The notes: generated from the sequence alone by a model not told the origin. A stretch of DNA of 42,605 bases from Algoriphagus sp. (GCF_013373065.1 NZ_JABXIN010000008.1:95166-137770); one strand, 5' to 3'. Positions 7,692-17,400 are shown, numbered from the stretch's first letter. Numbers and translations are program-made.

Positions 7692-7990
7692 AAAAATTAG
7701 CAGATATAGCCCACAGTCGAGCAGGTGATAAAGGGAATATTTTGGTGTTGTCTTTGATCCCTTTTGATGTGAAAGATTTTGATTGGTTGGTTCAAAACAT
7801 AACTGCTGAACGGGTGAAAAGTCATCTTCAAAATCAGGTAAATGGGAATGTGACCCGCTATGTTTTGCCCTCAATTCATGCATTACAATTCACTTGTGAA
7901 GATGCATTGGCAGGAGGAGTCACCACCTCTTTGGCTTTGGACGCGCATGGGAAAAGCCTGAGTTATGCTTTGTTGGAAATGCAAATCTAA
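7688..7990 (+). CDS. AtuA-related small protein
   Basis: A 100-residue protein starting MKKLADIAHSRAGDKGNIL, the hallmark of the short domain found at the C-terminus of AtuA-family proteins or as a separate small partner. It overlaps the preceding AtuA-like gene by 4 bases. The ARAGDKG-like segment (SRAGDKG) is the best-conserved part. It probably binds the larger AtuA protein; no catalytic residues can be named. It ends directly against the stop codon of the convergent DUF389 gene with no spacing, and no terminator is visible between them. Confidence 0.8.
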   Translation: MKKLADIAHSRAGDKGNILVLSLIPFDVKDFDWLVQNITAERVKSHLQNQVNGNVTRYVLPSIHALQFTCEDALAGGVTTSLALDAHGKSLSYALLEMQI

Positions 7991-9874
7991 CTATTCAAAA
8001 ACCTTCACACCAAGGGTTAATTCCAATTCGATAGGTTCACCCACGACTGATTCTATTTCTCGTTTTATTTCTAAATAATCCGACTCTTTAAGCTCTTTTT
8101 CAGATAGGATGGTGACCGAAAGGCGAAGTGGGCTCATTTCTAAAACATTGACTTCCCGCATCAAACCATGGGGAATTTCTTTCCCACTTAGATTTTGAAT
8201 TAGATCATTTTCAGCCACCATATTTCGAAAGCTCAATACCAAGGGAGCTGTAACCAAAATGAAAATGATCACACTCAGCAGAAGACCCTTGGTGGCAAGC
8301 CGAAACGGACTATATCCAAGCATTAAGAAAGTCAGTGCTGCAGCCAATACGATTCCTGCTAGGTTTGTTCCATATAAAAGTGCGGCTCCCCAGAATACAT
8401 TCCAATTAGCCCAGGCTAAACCAATTCCGACAACTGCCAAAGGAGGAACTAGGGCTACTGAAATGGCGACTCCAGCCAATGTTTTGGCTATCTCCTCTCT
8501 TGAATGTGCATAAGCGCCTGCAATTCCTGCGGCAACAGCAACACCCAAATCCAATAAATTAGGGCGAATCCGAGCTATGATTTCAGAATTAAGGCTTTTT
8601 AGAGGAGTGATCCAGGTAATTAAAACAGCAAAAAACAGCCCGATCAACATCCCGAAAAAAATGGTGCGAAGACTGTTTTTGACCAAACTTCCATCCTGCC
8701 GCAGAACTCCCATAGCCAACGAAATAATAGGCCCCATCAAAGGAGCTAGAATCATCGCCCCTATAACTACAGGGCTCGAATCTCCAAAGAGCCCGAAGGT
8801 GGCGATCAATGTTGACAAGGCCATCAATACCAAGAAGCTTCCCGAGGCTTCGGCATTTTGTCGAAGGAGGGTGAATAAATCCTTAAATTCTTCCGTAGTA
8901 GCATGCCGAACCCATGGTAGATGGCTTCCTGTTAATGCTTCAAGAAGGGTTCCCTTTGGCAATTTTTGAACATTAATCTCCCGTTGCTTGGTTTCTTTAG
9001 TTTTCTGACTTTCAAACCCAGAAAGGATACGAACGTTTTTCTCAGCTAATTGTAAGTCGATTTTGGATCCTTGCTGTTCCTCCCCATCAATGGCAAAGGG
9101 AATGGGTTCCTCTGTTTCAATACTAATCTTGGACGTTGAAATGTAGGATAGGAAGTCCGGGATGGTATTGGATTTGATAGAGAAAAACAGCGTTTTTATT
9201 CCGAAATAAATGATAGATAGTAAGCTTTTGGGCGAAACGAGGATTATATGAATCAAGGAATCATCCAAGCCACTTTGGGGAATTAGGCGCTTAAAAAGGA
9301 GGTTACTTTCACAATGTGGAACTGCCAATACACCCATAGCTGCAGTTTCAAGGACTTTTTCTTCTTCTCCTGACTGATAGGTGATTCGAAACTTTTGAAG
9401 TTTTACTCGTTTGAATAATTTGAAAAATCGAGCAAATCGTTCTTTCAGGTTCTCAAAAAAACCTTTGCCAAATGTATCGTACAAAACACTCAATGAATCT
9501 CCGATCACCAATGAGTTAAGGCATAATTTGCCATTGATCTCTAGAAGATCGAATTGAGGTACTTCTTCTGCGTCTTGAAAATTTTTGAAAGCCGTTTCTT
9601 TAGAAACAGGAACTCCAATTGACCTTGCAATTAGTTGCAGCTCGGGATGAGGTAAAAAAATGAGCTTGGGCCCTTCTTCGGGATAGCTTTTCAAGATTTC
9701 TTTTCCTTGAATATCATTTACCCAAAGGAGGAGGAATTCATCTTTTGAAAAAGAGGACCAATCCAGCTCTTCTAAGATTTGGATACTTTCAGGTTGGGGA
9801 TCAAGTTTCTCGAAGAAATTTTTTCGTTCTCCTTCATCCAAATTTGGGTCAAAAAATAAGTGGTAATTTTTCAT
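7991..9874 (-). CDS. DUF389 (TIGR00341-type) membrane protein with N-terminal degenerate diacylglycerol-kinase-like domain
   Basis: A 627-residue fusion. Residues 1-290 align by eye with the fold of diacylglycerol/lipid kinases: LPHPELQLIARSIGVP (74-89) sits where kinases have LPxGTGNDFARxxGIP, and AIDGEE (261-266) where they have V-D-G-E. The ATP-binding GGDGT is replaced by WVNDIQ (51-56), and the GTGND loop is also lost, so catalysis is unlikely. From about residue 330 comes DUF389: RQNAEASGSFLVLMALST, then SSPVVIGAMILAPLMGPI, then several membrane spans to about 560, then a soluble tail. DUF389 proteins have no established function. The gene is convergent with the AtuA cassette with zero spacing. 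A hairpin separates it from mutB upstream. Confidence 0.78.
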   Translation of the reverse strand: MKNYHLFFDPNLDEGERKNFFEKLDPQPESIQILEELDWSSFSKDEFLLLWVNDIQGKEILKSYPEEGPKLIFLPHPELQLIARSIGVPVSKETAFKNFQDAEEVPQFDLLEINGKLCLNSLVIGDSLSVLYDTFGKGFFENLKERFARFFKLFKRVKLQKFRITYQSGEEEKVLETAAMGVLAVPHCESNLLFKRLIPQSGLDDSLIHIILVSPKSLLSIIYFGIKTLFFSIKSNTIPDFLSYISTSKISIETEEPIPFAIDGEEQQGSKIDLQLAEKNVRILSGFESQKTKETKQREINVQKLPKGTLLEALTGSHLPWVRHATTEEFKDLFTLLRQNAEASGSFLVLMALSTLIATFGLFGDSSPVVIGAMILAPLMGPIISLAMGVLRQDGSLVKNSLRTIFFGMLIGLFFAVLITWITPLKSLNSEIIARIRPNLLDLGVAVAAGIAGAYAHSREEIAKTLAGVAISVALVPPLAVVGIGLAWANWNVFWGAALLYGTNLAGIVLAAALTFLMLGYSPFRLATKGLLLSVIIFILVTAPLVLSFRNMVAENDLIQNLSGKEIPHGLMREVNVLEMSPLRLSVTILSEKELKESDYLEIKREIESVVGEPIELELTLGVKVFE

Positions 9875-9935
9875 GGTGGGCTACCCTAAATTCTTCTTTA
9901 AGATAGCCTAAAATTCACCAAAGCTCAAGTAAATA

Positions 9936-9954
9936 GGGGGCTATTTAACCCCCC
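9936..9954 (-). terminator. Hairpin after methylmalonyl-CoA mutase genes (possible terminator)
   Basis: On the minus strand GGGGG(G)-TTAAATAG-CCCCC lies just past the mutB stop and is followed by TATTTACTT. The stem is strong but the T tract is poor, so termination may be partial and the DUF389 gene may be reached by read-through. Confidence 0.5.
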
Positions 9955-9956
9955 TT

Positions 9957-12077
9957 TTAATTCATTAATTTATTCAAAATTTTGATGGCCGCTTCCGAAA
10001 GAACTGTTCCGGGTCCGAATACTTCAGAGACCCCAGCTTCATGGAGAAACTCATAATCTTTTGGAGGTATCACGCCTCCCGCAACCACCATAATATCCGG
10101 GCGGCCGAGCTTCTTAAGCTCTTCAATAAGTTGAGGAATCAGTGTTTTGTGACCTGCAGCTAGAGAGGATGCTCCTACGATGTGAACATCATTTTCAATG
10201 GCCTGAGTGGCGACCTCTTCAGGGGTTTGGAAAAGTGGCCCAATGTCAACATCAAAACCCATGTCGGCAAAACCTGTAGCGATTACCTTGGCACCTCGGT
10301 CATGACCATCCTGTCCCATCTTGGCAACCAGGATTCTTGGTCTGCGGCCTTCCATTGCTGCAAATTGATCAGATAATTCAACCGCTTTTTTAAATGAATC
10401 TTGATTTTTCACTTCTCCTGCATAAACACCTGTGACAGATTTGGTTTGGGCTTGATGCCTTCCAAATACCTTTTCCATGGCTTCTGAAATTTCACCTAAT
10501 GTGGCGCGATTTCGGGCTGCTTGGACGGCTAAATCTAGTAAGTTTCCGTTTTTTTCTTGGGCTGCCTTGGTAATAGCTTTCAAGGATTTATGCACAGCCT
10601 CTTCGTTTCGCTTGGCTTTAACTTCCTGAATTCGCTGAATTTGAGAAAGACGTACAGATTGATTATCTACTTCCAGTAGTTCAATATCAGAATCCTCTTC
10701 AACTTGGAATCGATTCACTCCGACTATAATATCTTGTCCGCTGTCAATTCGGGCTTGTTTTTTAGCCGCAGCTTCTTCGATTCGAAGTTTTGGAACTCCC
10801 GCTTCGATAGCTTTTGCCATTCCTCCCAATTCTTCGACTTCTTCGATCAGCTTCCAAGCTTGTTTAACTAATTGATCGGTCAGGTATTCTACATAAAGGG
10901 ATCCTCCCCAAGGATCCACCACTTTTGTAATTCCCAATTCTTCTTGAAGGATTAATTGGGTGTTTCGGGCAATTCGAGCCGAAAAATCCGTAGGAAGGGC
11001 AATGGCTTCATCCAAGGAATTGGTGTGGAGGGATTGCGTATGTCCCATGGCTGCACCCAAAGCCTCTACAGCTGTCCGGGTAATATTATTAAAAGGATCC
11101 TGTTCAGTCAGGGACCAGCCTGAAGTTTGGCAATGAGTTCGCAAAGCCATGGATTTGGGGTTTTTGGGATTGAATTGCTTTACAATCTTTGCCCATAGCA
11201 ATCGACCGGCTCGCATTTTTGCAATTTCCATGAAATAATTCATCCCAATGGCCCAAAAGAAAGATAGGCGAGGGGCAAAATCATCTATATCCAAGCCAGC
11301 CTGAACTCCAGTCCTTAAATATTCCAATCCATCTGCTAAGGTATAGGCCAATTCCAAATCGGCTGTCGCCCCTGCTTCCTGCATGTGATAGCCAGAGATG
11401 GAAATGGAATTGAATCGGGGCATTTTCTTAGAAGTATATTCAAAAATATCCGCGATGATTCGCATGCTTGGGGCAGGTGGATAGATGTAGGTGTTTCGAA
11501 CCATGAATTCCTTCAAAATGTCATTCTGAATGGTTCCACTTAGCTTTTCAGGACTTACTCCTTGTTCTTCAGCTGCAATAATGTAAAAAGCCAAAATTGG
11601 AATCACAGCCCCGTTCATAGTCATGGAAACTGACATTTGATCCAGAGGAATCTGATCAAAAAGAAGCTTCATATCTTCTACCGTATCGATGGCAACTCCA
11701 GCTTTCCCGACATCCCCAACAACTCGAGGGTGATCAGAATCATAGCCTCGGTGAGTTGGTAAATCAAAAGCGACAGATAGTCCTTTTTGACCGGCTGCTA
11801 AGTTTCTTCGATAAAACGCATTGGATTCTTCTGCAGTTGAAAAGCCTGCATACTGTCGAATGGTCCATGGGCGCATCACATACATCGTACTGTAAGGACC
11901 CCGTAGATAGGGTGGAAGTCCCGCTGAAAATCCTAAATGCTCAATTTTTTTTATCGATTCTGGATCAAAGCTTGAAGGAATAGTAATTTTTTCCGCTGCA
12001 ATCCAATTTGAGCTCACCTCATTGTTTGAAGTGGAGGCCTTTGCCTTTATTTTCCAGTTAGTTAAATCCGGTCTCAT
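9957..12077 (-). CDS. mutB: Methylmalonyl-CoA mutase, large (catalytic) subunit
   Basis: A 706-residue adenosylcobalamin enzyme that interconverts (R)-methylmalonyl-CoA and succinyl-CoA in propionate metabolism. The N-terminal TIM barrel opens with the conserved block [20 protein letters not shown] and includes the substrate-loop region [17 protein letters not shown]. The C-terminal B12 domain has the base-off cobalamin motif DGHDRG, with D590, H592 and G595, and later GGVIPPKDY. Length is normal for the catalytic subunit. The ATG overlaps the small-subunit stop by 4 bases, so the two chains are coupled. MeaB-type chaperone and epimerase genes are not in the window. Homologues are also called scpA or mcmA. 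Confidence 0.96.
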   Translation of the reverse strand: MRPDLTNWKIKAKASTSNNEVSSNWIAAEKITIPSSFDPESIKKIEHLGFSAGLPPYLRGPYSTMYVMRPWTIRQYAGFSTAEESNAFYRRNLAAGQKGLSVAFDLPTHRGYDSDHPRVVGDVGKAGVAIDTVEDMKLLFDQIPLDQMSVSMTMNGAVIPILAFYIIAAEEQGVSPEKLSGTIQNDILKEFMVRNTYIYPPAPSMRIIADIFEYTSKKMPRFNSISISGYHMQEAGATADLELAYTLADGLEYLRTGVQAGLDIDDFAPRLSFFWAIGMNYFMEIAKMRAGRLLWAKIVKQFNPKNPKSMALRTHCQTSGWSLTEQDPFNNITRTAVEALGAAMGHTQSLHTNSLDEAIALPTDFSARIARNTQLILQEELGITKVVDPWGGSLYVEYLTDQLVKQAWKLIEEVEELGGMAKAIEAGVPKLRIEEAAAKKQARIDSGQDIIVGVNRFQVEEDSDIELLEVDNQSVRLSQIQRIQEVKAKRNEEAVHKSLKAITKAAQEKNGNLLDLAVQAARNRATLGEISEAMEKVFGRHQAQTKSVTGVYAGEVKNQDSFKKAVELSDQFAAMEGRRPRILVAKMGQDGHDRGAKVIATGFADMGFDVDIGPLFQTPEEVATQAIENDVHIVGASSLAAGHKTLIPQLIEELKKLGRPDIMVVAGGVIPPKDYEFLHEAGVSEVFGPGTVLSEAAIKILNKLMN

Positions 12078-13477
12078 GCCTGAAGGGTTTCTTGTTCGAC
12101 AAGGTAGCTTTCTCTGCTGGGTAGAAGTTGATAGTCTTTTTCTACCTCTGACTTTAATGGCAAATTATTAATCAAATTACCGCTTGCCTGATAGCGGTTA
12201 ACACCCACTTTGCTCACTTGATTTTCTAGAATAGCTTGTTGATTGTCATGCCGCTCTTGCCTAACCTTTTGGTGTATGGATCGGTCTAGGAATGCTTTTA
12301 GCCATCCCCCCTCAGCTTCTAATTTTTCAATTTCTAGGGTGACTGTATCTAGCAGATTTTGAATCAGAGACTCCAAGTAATAGCTTCCGGCGGCCGGATC
12401 CATTACTTTGTCCAAGTAGCTCTCTTCTTTCAAAATACTAGAAATATTTCGAGCAACCCGTCTTGATAGTTCGGATGCCTTTGCCCTTTCTACTGTTCTA
12501 ACCAAGAGGGTATTGCCACCCCCTAAGATTGCTGAAATAGCTTCGTAAGACTGACGGATATAATTGTTGTTTTGGTCAATAAGACTTTTGGTCCAAAGAC
12601 TGGAGGTGGTAATGAACTCAATCTGGAAAGCATTCAAATCAACACCAAACTTGTTAGCTAGGTCTGATATCAAAATTCGAAGTGCTTTCAGCTTAGCAAT
12701 TTCTGGAAAGTGATTTTTTCCGACGCCGATAAAAAAGGACAGGGAGTTGAAACAATCGTTGGTAGAAACTCCGGTTTTTTCCAAACCGTCAGCTAATTCG
12801 ATCAACTCTGATATTCCAAAAACAGATTCGCTTAATCCATTAGCCCCCGCATCTGAATACCGGGTAAAATTGGCTGTCAACCCGTGAAAATGTAGGTATT
12901 CTGATGATTTGATGATTAATTTTTTGGCCAATTCTAAATTTTCATTCCAATCCGAATTGGTTTCAAATAGTGAATCGGCTGGTGACCAAAGGATAGCCCC
13001 TTTTAATTTTTCTTTTGCGAAGCCGGAGTTTTCCAGAAATTCAAAAAAATCAAAAACAGAGGACAAATTGCTTGGGATAGGTTTTATATAGATCGTGATG
13101 TATTCCAAATGGACTTGTTTCAAAATCACTTCCCAGTTCATCTCTTCCTCAGCATAGATCACTAGGGCATCTGCTCCCAATTGAAGATCATGGAGGATTT
13201 GTTTATTCATCGAACTAGGATCACTTGAAAAAATTTCAACAGCATTAGCCCATTGGCGTGCTCCCAGTGCTGGAATTTCAGGATTGGGATGAAAACTCAA
13301 GGCAGTCACATTATCATCCGTATCAGACTCGTCATAATAGGGTTCCTGCCGAATGGAATCCCAAACAGTACTTACTAAGGTTTTTTCGAAGTCCTTTCCT
13401 TTCAAGTCCTTTTCAACCTGCTTTTTCCAGGTTACCTTATCTGTTGGTCTAAAAGGAAAAAAATCCTGATTGCTCAT
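12074..13477 (-). CDS. mutA: Methylmalonyl-CoA mutase, small subunit
   Basis: A 467-residue partner of MutB with the same overall plan but no catalytic B12 site. It lacks the DxHxxG motif and ends soon after the linker region, shorter than many small subunits. Recognisable parts are [20 protein letters not shown] at the N-terminus and [13 protein letters not shown] in the barrel, which parallels the catalytic subunit's [12 protein letters not shown]. The ATG at 13477 ([11 protein letters not shown]) is preferred over one at 13522. A promoter -7 box covers 13520-13527, so the longer form would start upstream of the transcript, and the 15 extra residues (TNNKSERIKTQ...) are unlike the family. 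The stop overlaps the mutB start by 4 bases. Confidence 0.9.
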   Translation of the reverse strand: MSNQDFFPFRPTDKVTWKKQVEKDLKGKDFEKTLVSTVWDSIRQEPYYDESDTDDNVTALSFHPNPEIPALGARQWANAVEIFSSDPSSMNKQILHDLQLGADALVIYAEEEMNWEVILKQVHLEYITIYIKPIPSNLSSVFDFFEFLENSGFAKEKLKGAILWSPADSLFETNSDWNENLELAKKLIIKSSEYLHFHGLTANFTRYSDAGANGLSESVFGISELIELADGLEKTGVSTNDCFNSLSFFIGVGKNHFPEIAKLKALRILISDLANKFGVDLNAFQIEFITTSSLWTKSLIDQNNNYIRQSYEAISAILGGGNTLLVRTVERAKASELSRRVARNISSILKEESYLDKVMDPAAGSYYLESLIQNLLDTVTLEIEKLEAEGGWLKAFLDRSIHQKVRQERHDNQQAILENQVSKVGVNRYQASGNLINNLPLKSEVEKDYQLLPSRESYLVEQETLQA

Positions 13478-13853
13478 GGTAGGTTTTTGGGTTTTTATTC
13501 TCTCAGATTTATTGTTAGTCAAAATTAATGAAAGAGCCGGGATTGTTGGAAAAAGAATACTTCAATGGAATAAAGGCTGCTCTTCAGAAAGACAAATCCA
13601 AATCATTTTGACTGCTAAAAGTTGCTAAAAAGGAATTGGAGTAGCTTAAATAGGAAAATTAAAAATCTTATTAGCGTTAATTTGAACCATGTTCCAAAGT
13701 TTGCCTTTAAATAGATAGTTTTAGATGAATGGGACTACAGTTCAAGTTTTCAATATTTCAAGGGGGATAAGATTTTTTATTTAATTGATTTTTACTCAAA
13801 TTTGACTCCCTTGTAGAAACCTGACCGGTTAAAAATTTCAGAAATTTTCTCTA
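13478..13853. other. Divergent intergenic region between mutA and dnaA
   Basis: 376 bases, AT-rich, with a candidate mutA promoter at its left end. I looked for DnaA boxes (TTATCCACA-like) and found none, so there is no sign of an origin here despite dnaA. A TTAATTTG near 13677-13684 is one base off the -7 consensus and could serve dnaA. No small gene or RNA is supported. Confidence 0.5.
13520..13527 (-). promoter_or_regulatory. Candidate -7 element for mutAB
   Basis: On the minus strand TAATTTTG matches TAnnTTTG and lies about 40 bases before the chosen mutA start at 13477. It decides against the upstream start at 13522. No TTG at -33 is seen. Confidence 0.45.
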
Positions 13854-15278
13854 ATGAGTTCAGAAGCTAGCGCAGTATGGAATGAGTGTTTACGTGTGAT
13901 TGAACAGCACGTTAACGAGCAGAGCTTTTCTACTTGGTTCAAACCCATCAATCCGGTCAAGTTGGAAGGGACATCCCTGACCATTCAGGTTCCCAGTCAG
14001 TTTTTTTATGAATGGCTTGAAGATAATTACATACAAGAGCTCAAACTTGCAATTAAAACGGTCTTAGGACAAAGTGGGCGCTTGGAATATGCAGTGGTTG
14101 TAGATCGGGGAAACTCAGCAAATCAGCCATATGTAGTTTCGTATCCACAAGGAAATCACGGAGCAAAAAAAGCCTCCAATACCTCCGAACAGGATCAAAA
14201 AAAATCACCATTTCAAATGGAAAGTTTGGCCGATGATATGGTGATGCAGAGTAATCTGAATCCAAATTATACTTTTAGCACCTACATTGAGGGAGATTGT
14301 AACCGATTGGCAAGGTCTGCCGGTTTTGCAGTAGCTACAAAACCCGGGATTACTTCTTTCAATCCGCTCATGGTATATGGAGGGGTAGGTTTAGGTAAAA
14401 CTCACTTGGTGCAAGCGATCGGCAATGAAATTAAAAATGGACCTGAAGATAAGTTTGTCCTTTATGTTTCCTCAGAGAAATTTGTGAATCAATTCATGGA
14501 TTCCATCAAAGATGGTAATGTGAAAAGCTTCACGAATTTTTATATGCAGGTGGATGTCCTGATTATTGATGATATTCAATTCCTAGCAGGTAAAGATCGT
14601 ACCCAGGAGATGTTCTTCCACATTTTCAATCATCTCCATCAAAATAAGAAGCAGATTATCATGACCTCGGATTGTCCTCCAAGAGATTTGAAAGGACTTG
14701 AAGAGCGATTGCTTTCACGTTTTAAATGGGGTTTGACGGCAGATCTTCAAATGCCAGATTTTGAAACCCGGGTAGCCATTATCCGGAGAAAAATGCAATC
14801 TGAAGGGATTTTTATTCCAGATGATGTGGTTGAATATCTGGCTTATACAGTAGATACTAATGTTCGGGAATTGGAAGGTATTTTGATTTCCTTGATTGCT
14901 CATGCTTCCTTGAATCGTGTAGAAATCGATTTGCAGCTTGCCAAATCTGTTATGAAGAACATTATCAAGGATATTGAGACCGAAGTAGGCATAGACTTTA
15001 TCCAAAAAACGGTTGCTGAATATTTTGGTATCGAACTGGATGATTTAAAAGCTAAAACCCGAAAAAAAGAAATTGTCATCGCACGTCAAGTGGCAATGTA
15101 TTTTTCAAAAGAATTCACCAATCATTCCCTTAAATCAATCGGTTATCATTTTGGAGGAAGAGACCATTCTACCGTAATCCACGCATTGACTACGGTAAAT
15201 GATATGATGGATACAGATACAAACTTCAAGAACTCAGTAAATGAGCTGAAAAAGAAGTTTAAAATGCGCTCCTACTAA
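13854..15278 (+). CDS. dnaA: Chromosomal replication initiator protein DnaA
   Basis: A 474-residue AAA+ ATPase that binds DnaA boxes and opens the replication origin. Domain I (about 1-85) begins AVWNECLRVIEQHVNEQSFSTWF. A variable linker with many Lys/Ser/Gln follows. Domain III begins YTFSTYIEGDCNRLARSA, with Walker A GGVGLGKT (176-183) and Walker B VLIIDDIQFLAG. Domain IV carries the box-recognition signature GGRDHSTVIHA. Length is normal. Both flanking genes are unrelated (mutA divergent, an HI0074-like gene convergent 2 bases away), so the classic dnaA-dnaN cluster is absent, which is usual in this phylum. Confidence 0.98.
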   Translation: MSSEASAVWNECLRVIEQHVNEQSFSTWFKPINPVKLEGTSLTIQVPSQFFYEWLEDNYIQELKLAIKTVLGQSGRLEYAVVVDRGNSANQPYVVSYPQGNHGAKKASNTSEQDQKKSPFQMESLADDMVMQSNLNPNYTFSTYIEGDCNRLARSAGFAVATKPGITSFNPLMVYGGVGLGKTHLVQAIGNEIKNGPEDKFVLYVSSEKFVNQFMDSIKDGNVKSFTNFYMQVDVLIIDDIQFLAGKDRTQEMFFHIFNHLHQNKKQIIMTSDCPPRDLKGLEERLLSRFKWGLTADLQMPDFETRVAIIRRKMQSEGIFIPDDVVEYLAYTVDTNVRELEGILISLIAHASLNRVEIDLQLAKSVMKNIIKDIETEVGIDFIQKTVAEYFGIELDDLKAKTRKKEIVIARQVAMYFSKEFTNHSLKSIGYHFGGRDHSTVIHALTTVNDMMDTDTNFKNSVNELKKKFKMRSY

Positions 15279-15280
15279 TT

Positions 15281-15694
15281 TCAATAGAGCTTTTTCTCCA
15301 TTGTATCTTCAAACTTTTCTAAAAGTTGGATGTATTTATGACAAATATTATCCAAGAAGTTTTTTTGCGTATTCAGATCGTAAATAGGATTATATTTTAT
15401 CCTGTCAATTACCATATCCAGCCACCCTTTTCCATCATCAATCAAGTCTGCGTGGAAAGCCTCTATTGTAAGGTCTCGAGAACCTGAAAATGGACCCTTT
15501 CCTTGGTTTTTTAAATAGGTTTTGATCACTTTCAAAGCCAACTCATGCGTAACTTCGAAATCCGTAATTAACTCTCTGGAGTGGTTTACAGATTTTGTTT
15601 TTGCATTCTCTTGTCCTACAAAAAGGCGAAGATCTTCGAGTGCTATTTTAAATTGTTCAAAACACTGTTCGCAAGAGGGGGGGAGAGATTTCAT
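15281..15694 (-). CDS. HI0074-like nucleotidyltransferase substrate-binding protein (HEPN-fold), orphan
   Basis: A 137-residue helical protein of the NTase_sub_bind (HI0074) family, related to the HEPN toxins of MNT-HEPN pairs. Diagnostic segments are ITDFEVTHELALKVIKTYLKNQG and the block AFHADLIDDGKGWLDMV around residues 79-95. HEPN RNases use an R-x4-6-H motif; here the place reads R98-I-K-Y-N-P103-I-Y105, so the histidine is replaced and RNase activity is unlikely. The usual neighbour, a small MNT nucleotidyltransferase, is not adjacent. The gene lies 2 bases from the convergent dnaA stop and 49 bases after the HtrA stop on the same strand, so it may be read from the HtrA promoter. It could be a remnant or a binding protein with a distant partner. 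Confidence 0.75.
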   Translation of the reverse strand: MKSLPPSCEQCFEQFKIALEDLRLFVGQENAKTKSVNHSRELITDFEVTHELALKVIKTYLKNQGKGPFSGSRDLTIEAFHADLIDDGKGWLDMVIDRIKYNPIYDLNTQKNFLDNICHKYIQLLEKFEDTMEKKLY

Positions 15695-15743
15695 ATTGTT
15701 GCTCTTTATTTAAAGCTAAAGAATAATTTGTTAGGAAGCCACT

Positions 15744-17192
15744 TTATCTCACCGTGTAGCTTTGCATAAATGGCTGTCCATTAGGTGCTACACCCTCCAA
15801 AAGCAGTTTTCCGCTAAAATCTTCCAAGAATTTCCCGACTTTTTCAGGGTCTTTTGCAGGTTCTCGGTTGATTTGTGTTAGCACAAAGCCATCCCGCAAG
15901 CCCAGATCTCTTAAATAGCCTCTTGTCAGACCTGTGATCTTGATTCCATAGGAAATGTCTAATCGGTCTTTTTCGATGGCATTAACGGCCTCAAGTCTTG
16001 CTCCTAGTAGTTTAGAACTATAATAATCTCGCTTGAGAATTCCCGTTCCTCCTTCTAGATTTTGAAGGGTTAGCACAGCGGTATTTAATTTCCCTTCTCG
16101 GGTATATGAAACCTTGATCTGGTCCCCTGGATAGTGATAGGAAAGTGCTTCTTCGAAACTTCCCATTCCCGTGATTTTTTGGTCATCTATCTGGACGATA
16201 ACATCACTTCTTTCTATGCCAGCTGACTCTGCTGCTCCTTCCCGGATAACATGCGTTACAATAACCCCGTCTAAGGATTCGATTTTCATTTCCTCTGCTA
16301 ATTCGGGGGTAATTTCTACTGCTTCTATTCCTGGAATTGCTTTTTGAACCTCGCCAAATTTGATCAGATCATTGGCTACTTTCATTGCAATGTCGACTGG
16401 TACGGCAAAGCCATAGCCAGTATAAGAACCGGTACGGGAGAGGATGGCGGTATTAATCCCAACCAATTCACCTTCCACATTGACCAAAGCCCCACCGGAG
16501 TTTCCAGGGTTAATGGGTGCGTCCGTTTGGATGAAACTTTCTAAGGGAAAATCACCACCTAGAATATTGATCTGCCTTTCTTTAGCTGAAACAATTCCTG
16601 CGGTAACGGTAGAAGTTAAATTAAATGGGTTTCCAACAGCAATAACCCATTCTCCGATTTGTAAATCACGCGAACTTCCGCGCTTGATAGCTGGAAGGTT
16701 CTTCGCATCAATTTTTAAAACAGCTATATCGGTGTTTTTATCCGTTCCAACAAGCCGAGCCTGATAAGTTCGCTTTTTATGAATTACTTCTATGGTTTCT
16801 GCTCGGTCAATGACATGGTTATTGGTGACGATATAACCATCATCAGAAATGATTACACCTGATCCGGTGCTTACTTGTTGGGTTGGCCCTGTTCCGAAGA
16901 AAAAATCGAACATACTGTACCTTCTCGGGTCACTTCCAGAAAAGTTTTTGATGAAAACGACCGATTCGGTACTGTTTTCCGAAGCAGCAACAAATGAAAT
17001 GGGTGGATTGGTCGAAAAAGTCCTTGGCGCTGGCTTAAAATCTTCACCAACAGAAAGCGAATGGCTTTCTTCAATTTTGATGGGATTGGATGGGACAGTT
17101 TCCTTTGGAGAAAAATCTGTCACACTCCAAAAGGCGGCTCCGCCTAAGCCCGCCATAAATCCAATTGCTGTTGTTTTTAATAAATTTTCCAT
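15744..17192 (-). CDS. HtrA/DegQ-type periplasmic serine protease
   Basis: A 482-residue trypsin-like protease with chaperone-type PDZ domains. Starting at ATG 17192 (MENLLKTTAIGFMAGLGGAAF), the protein has an N-terminal hydrophobic anchor or signal. Counting from there the triad is H126 (TNNHVID), D155 (NTDIAVLKI) and S232 (NPGNSGGAL). Two PDZ regions follow (about 270-370 and 400-480), the first with ESAGIERSDVIVQIDDQKI. A start 36 bases upstream (17228) is also open and would add 12 charged residues. It is one of two HtrA paralogues in the window; the other is at 28982. Role: degradation and refolding of damaged envelope proteins. A similar protein acts with RseP-type proteases in envelope stress in proteobacteria, and rseP lies 1.4 kb away on the other strand. 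Confidence 0.92.
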   Translation of the reverse strand: MENLLKTTAIGFMAGLGGAAFWSVTDFSPKETVPSNPIKIEESHSLSVGEDFKPAPRTFSTNPPISFVAASENSTESVVFIKNFSGSDPRRYSMFDFFFGTGPTQQVSTGSGVIISDDGYIVTNNHVIDRAETIEVIHKKRTYQARLVGTDKNTDIAVLKIDAKNLPAIKRGSSRDLQIGEWVIAVGNPFNLTSTVTAGIVSAKERQINILGGDFPLESFIQTDAPINPGNSGGALVNVEGELVGINTAILSRTGSYTGYGFAVPVDIAMKVANDLIKFGEVQKAIPGIEAVEITPELAEEMKIESLDGVIVTHVIREGAAESAGIERSDVIVQIDDQKITGMGSFEEALSYHYPGDQIKVSYTREGKLNTAVLTLQNLEGGTGILKRDYYSSKLLGARLEAVNAIEKDRLDISYGIKITGLTRGYLRDLGLRDGFVLTQINREPAKDPEKVGKFLEDFSGKLLLEGVAPNGQPFMQSYTVR

Positions 17193-17400
17193 GCTTTTCC
17201 GTTTTTCAACCTGACGATCAAAACTCATTTCCGTTGGACGAATTCACATCTTTTAAGGAATATCACTCTCAAAAACTTTTCCGAAGGGGAAAAACTGACG
17301 AATTGTACAAGGAAAAGTCTTTGCATCTTGTAATTTTGTCAGCCATCACCAAAACTTTCCTTTTTAAGGGCTGGTTAATTTTCAAAATATAAAAACATAC

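Noticed and set aside
8259..8969. Plus-strand open frames inside the DUF389 gene
   Set aside because: They are antisense shadows with no recognisable domain and unusual composition.
13478..13522. Longer mutA start at 13522
   Set aside because: A -7 promoter box overlaps it and the extra residues are not family-like.
13478..13853. Replication origin next to dnaA
   Set aside because: No DnaA boxes or clustered 13-mers were seen.
16344..17214. Plus-strand open frames opposite the first htrA
   Set aside because: They mirror the conserved protease on the minus strand and show no start signal or domain.
17329..17341. TGTAATTTTGTCA, a dyad match between htrA and dxr
   Set aside because: It fits TGNCA-N3-TGNCA at 7 of 8 positions, but no GG/GC -24/-12 element follows at the right distance on either strand.
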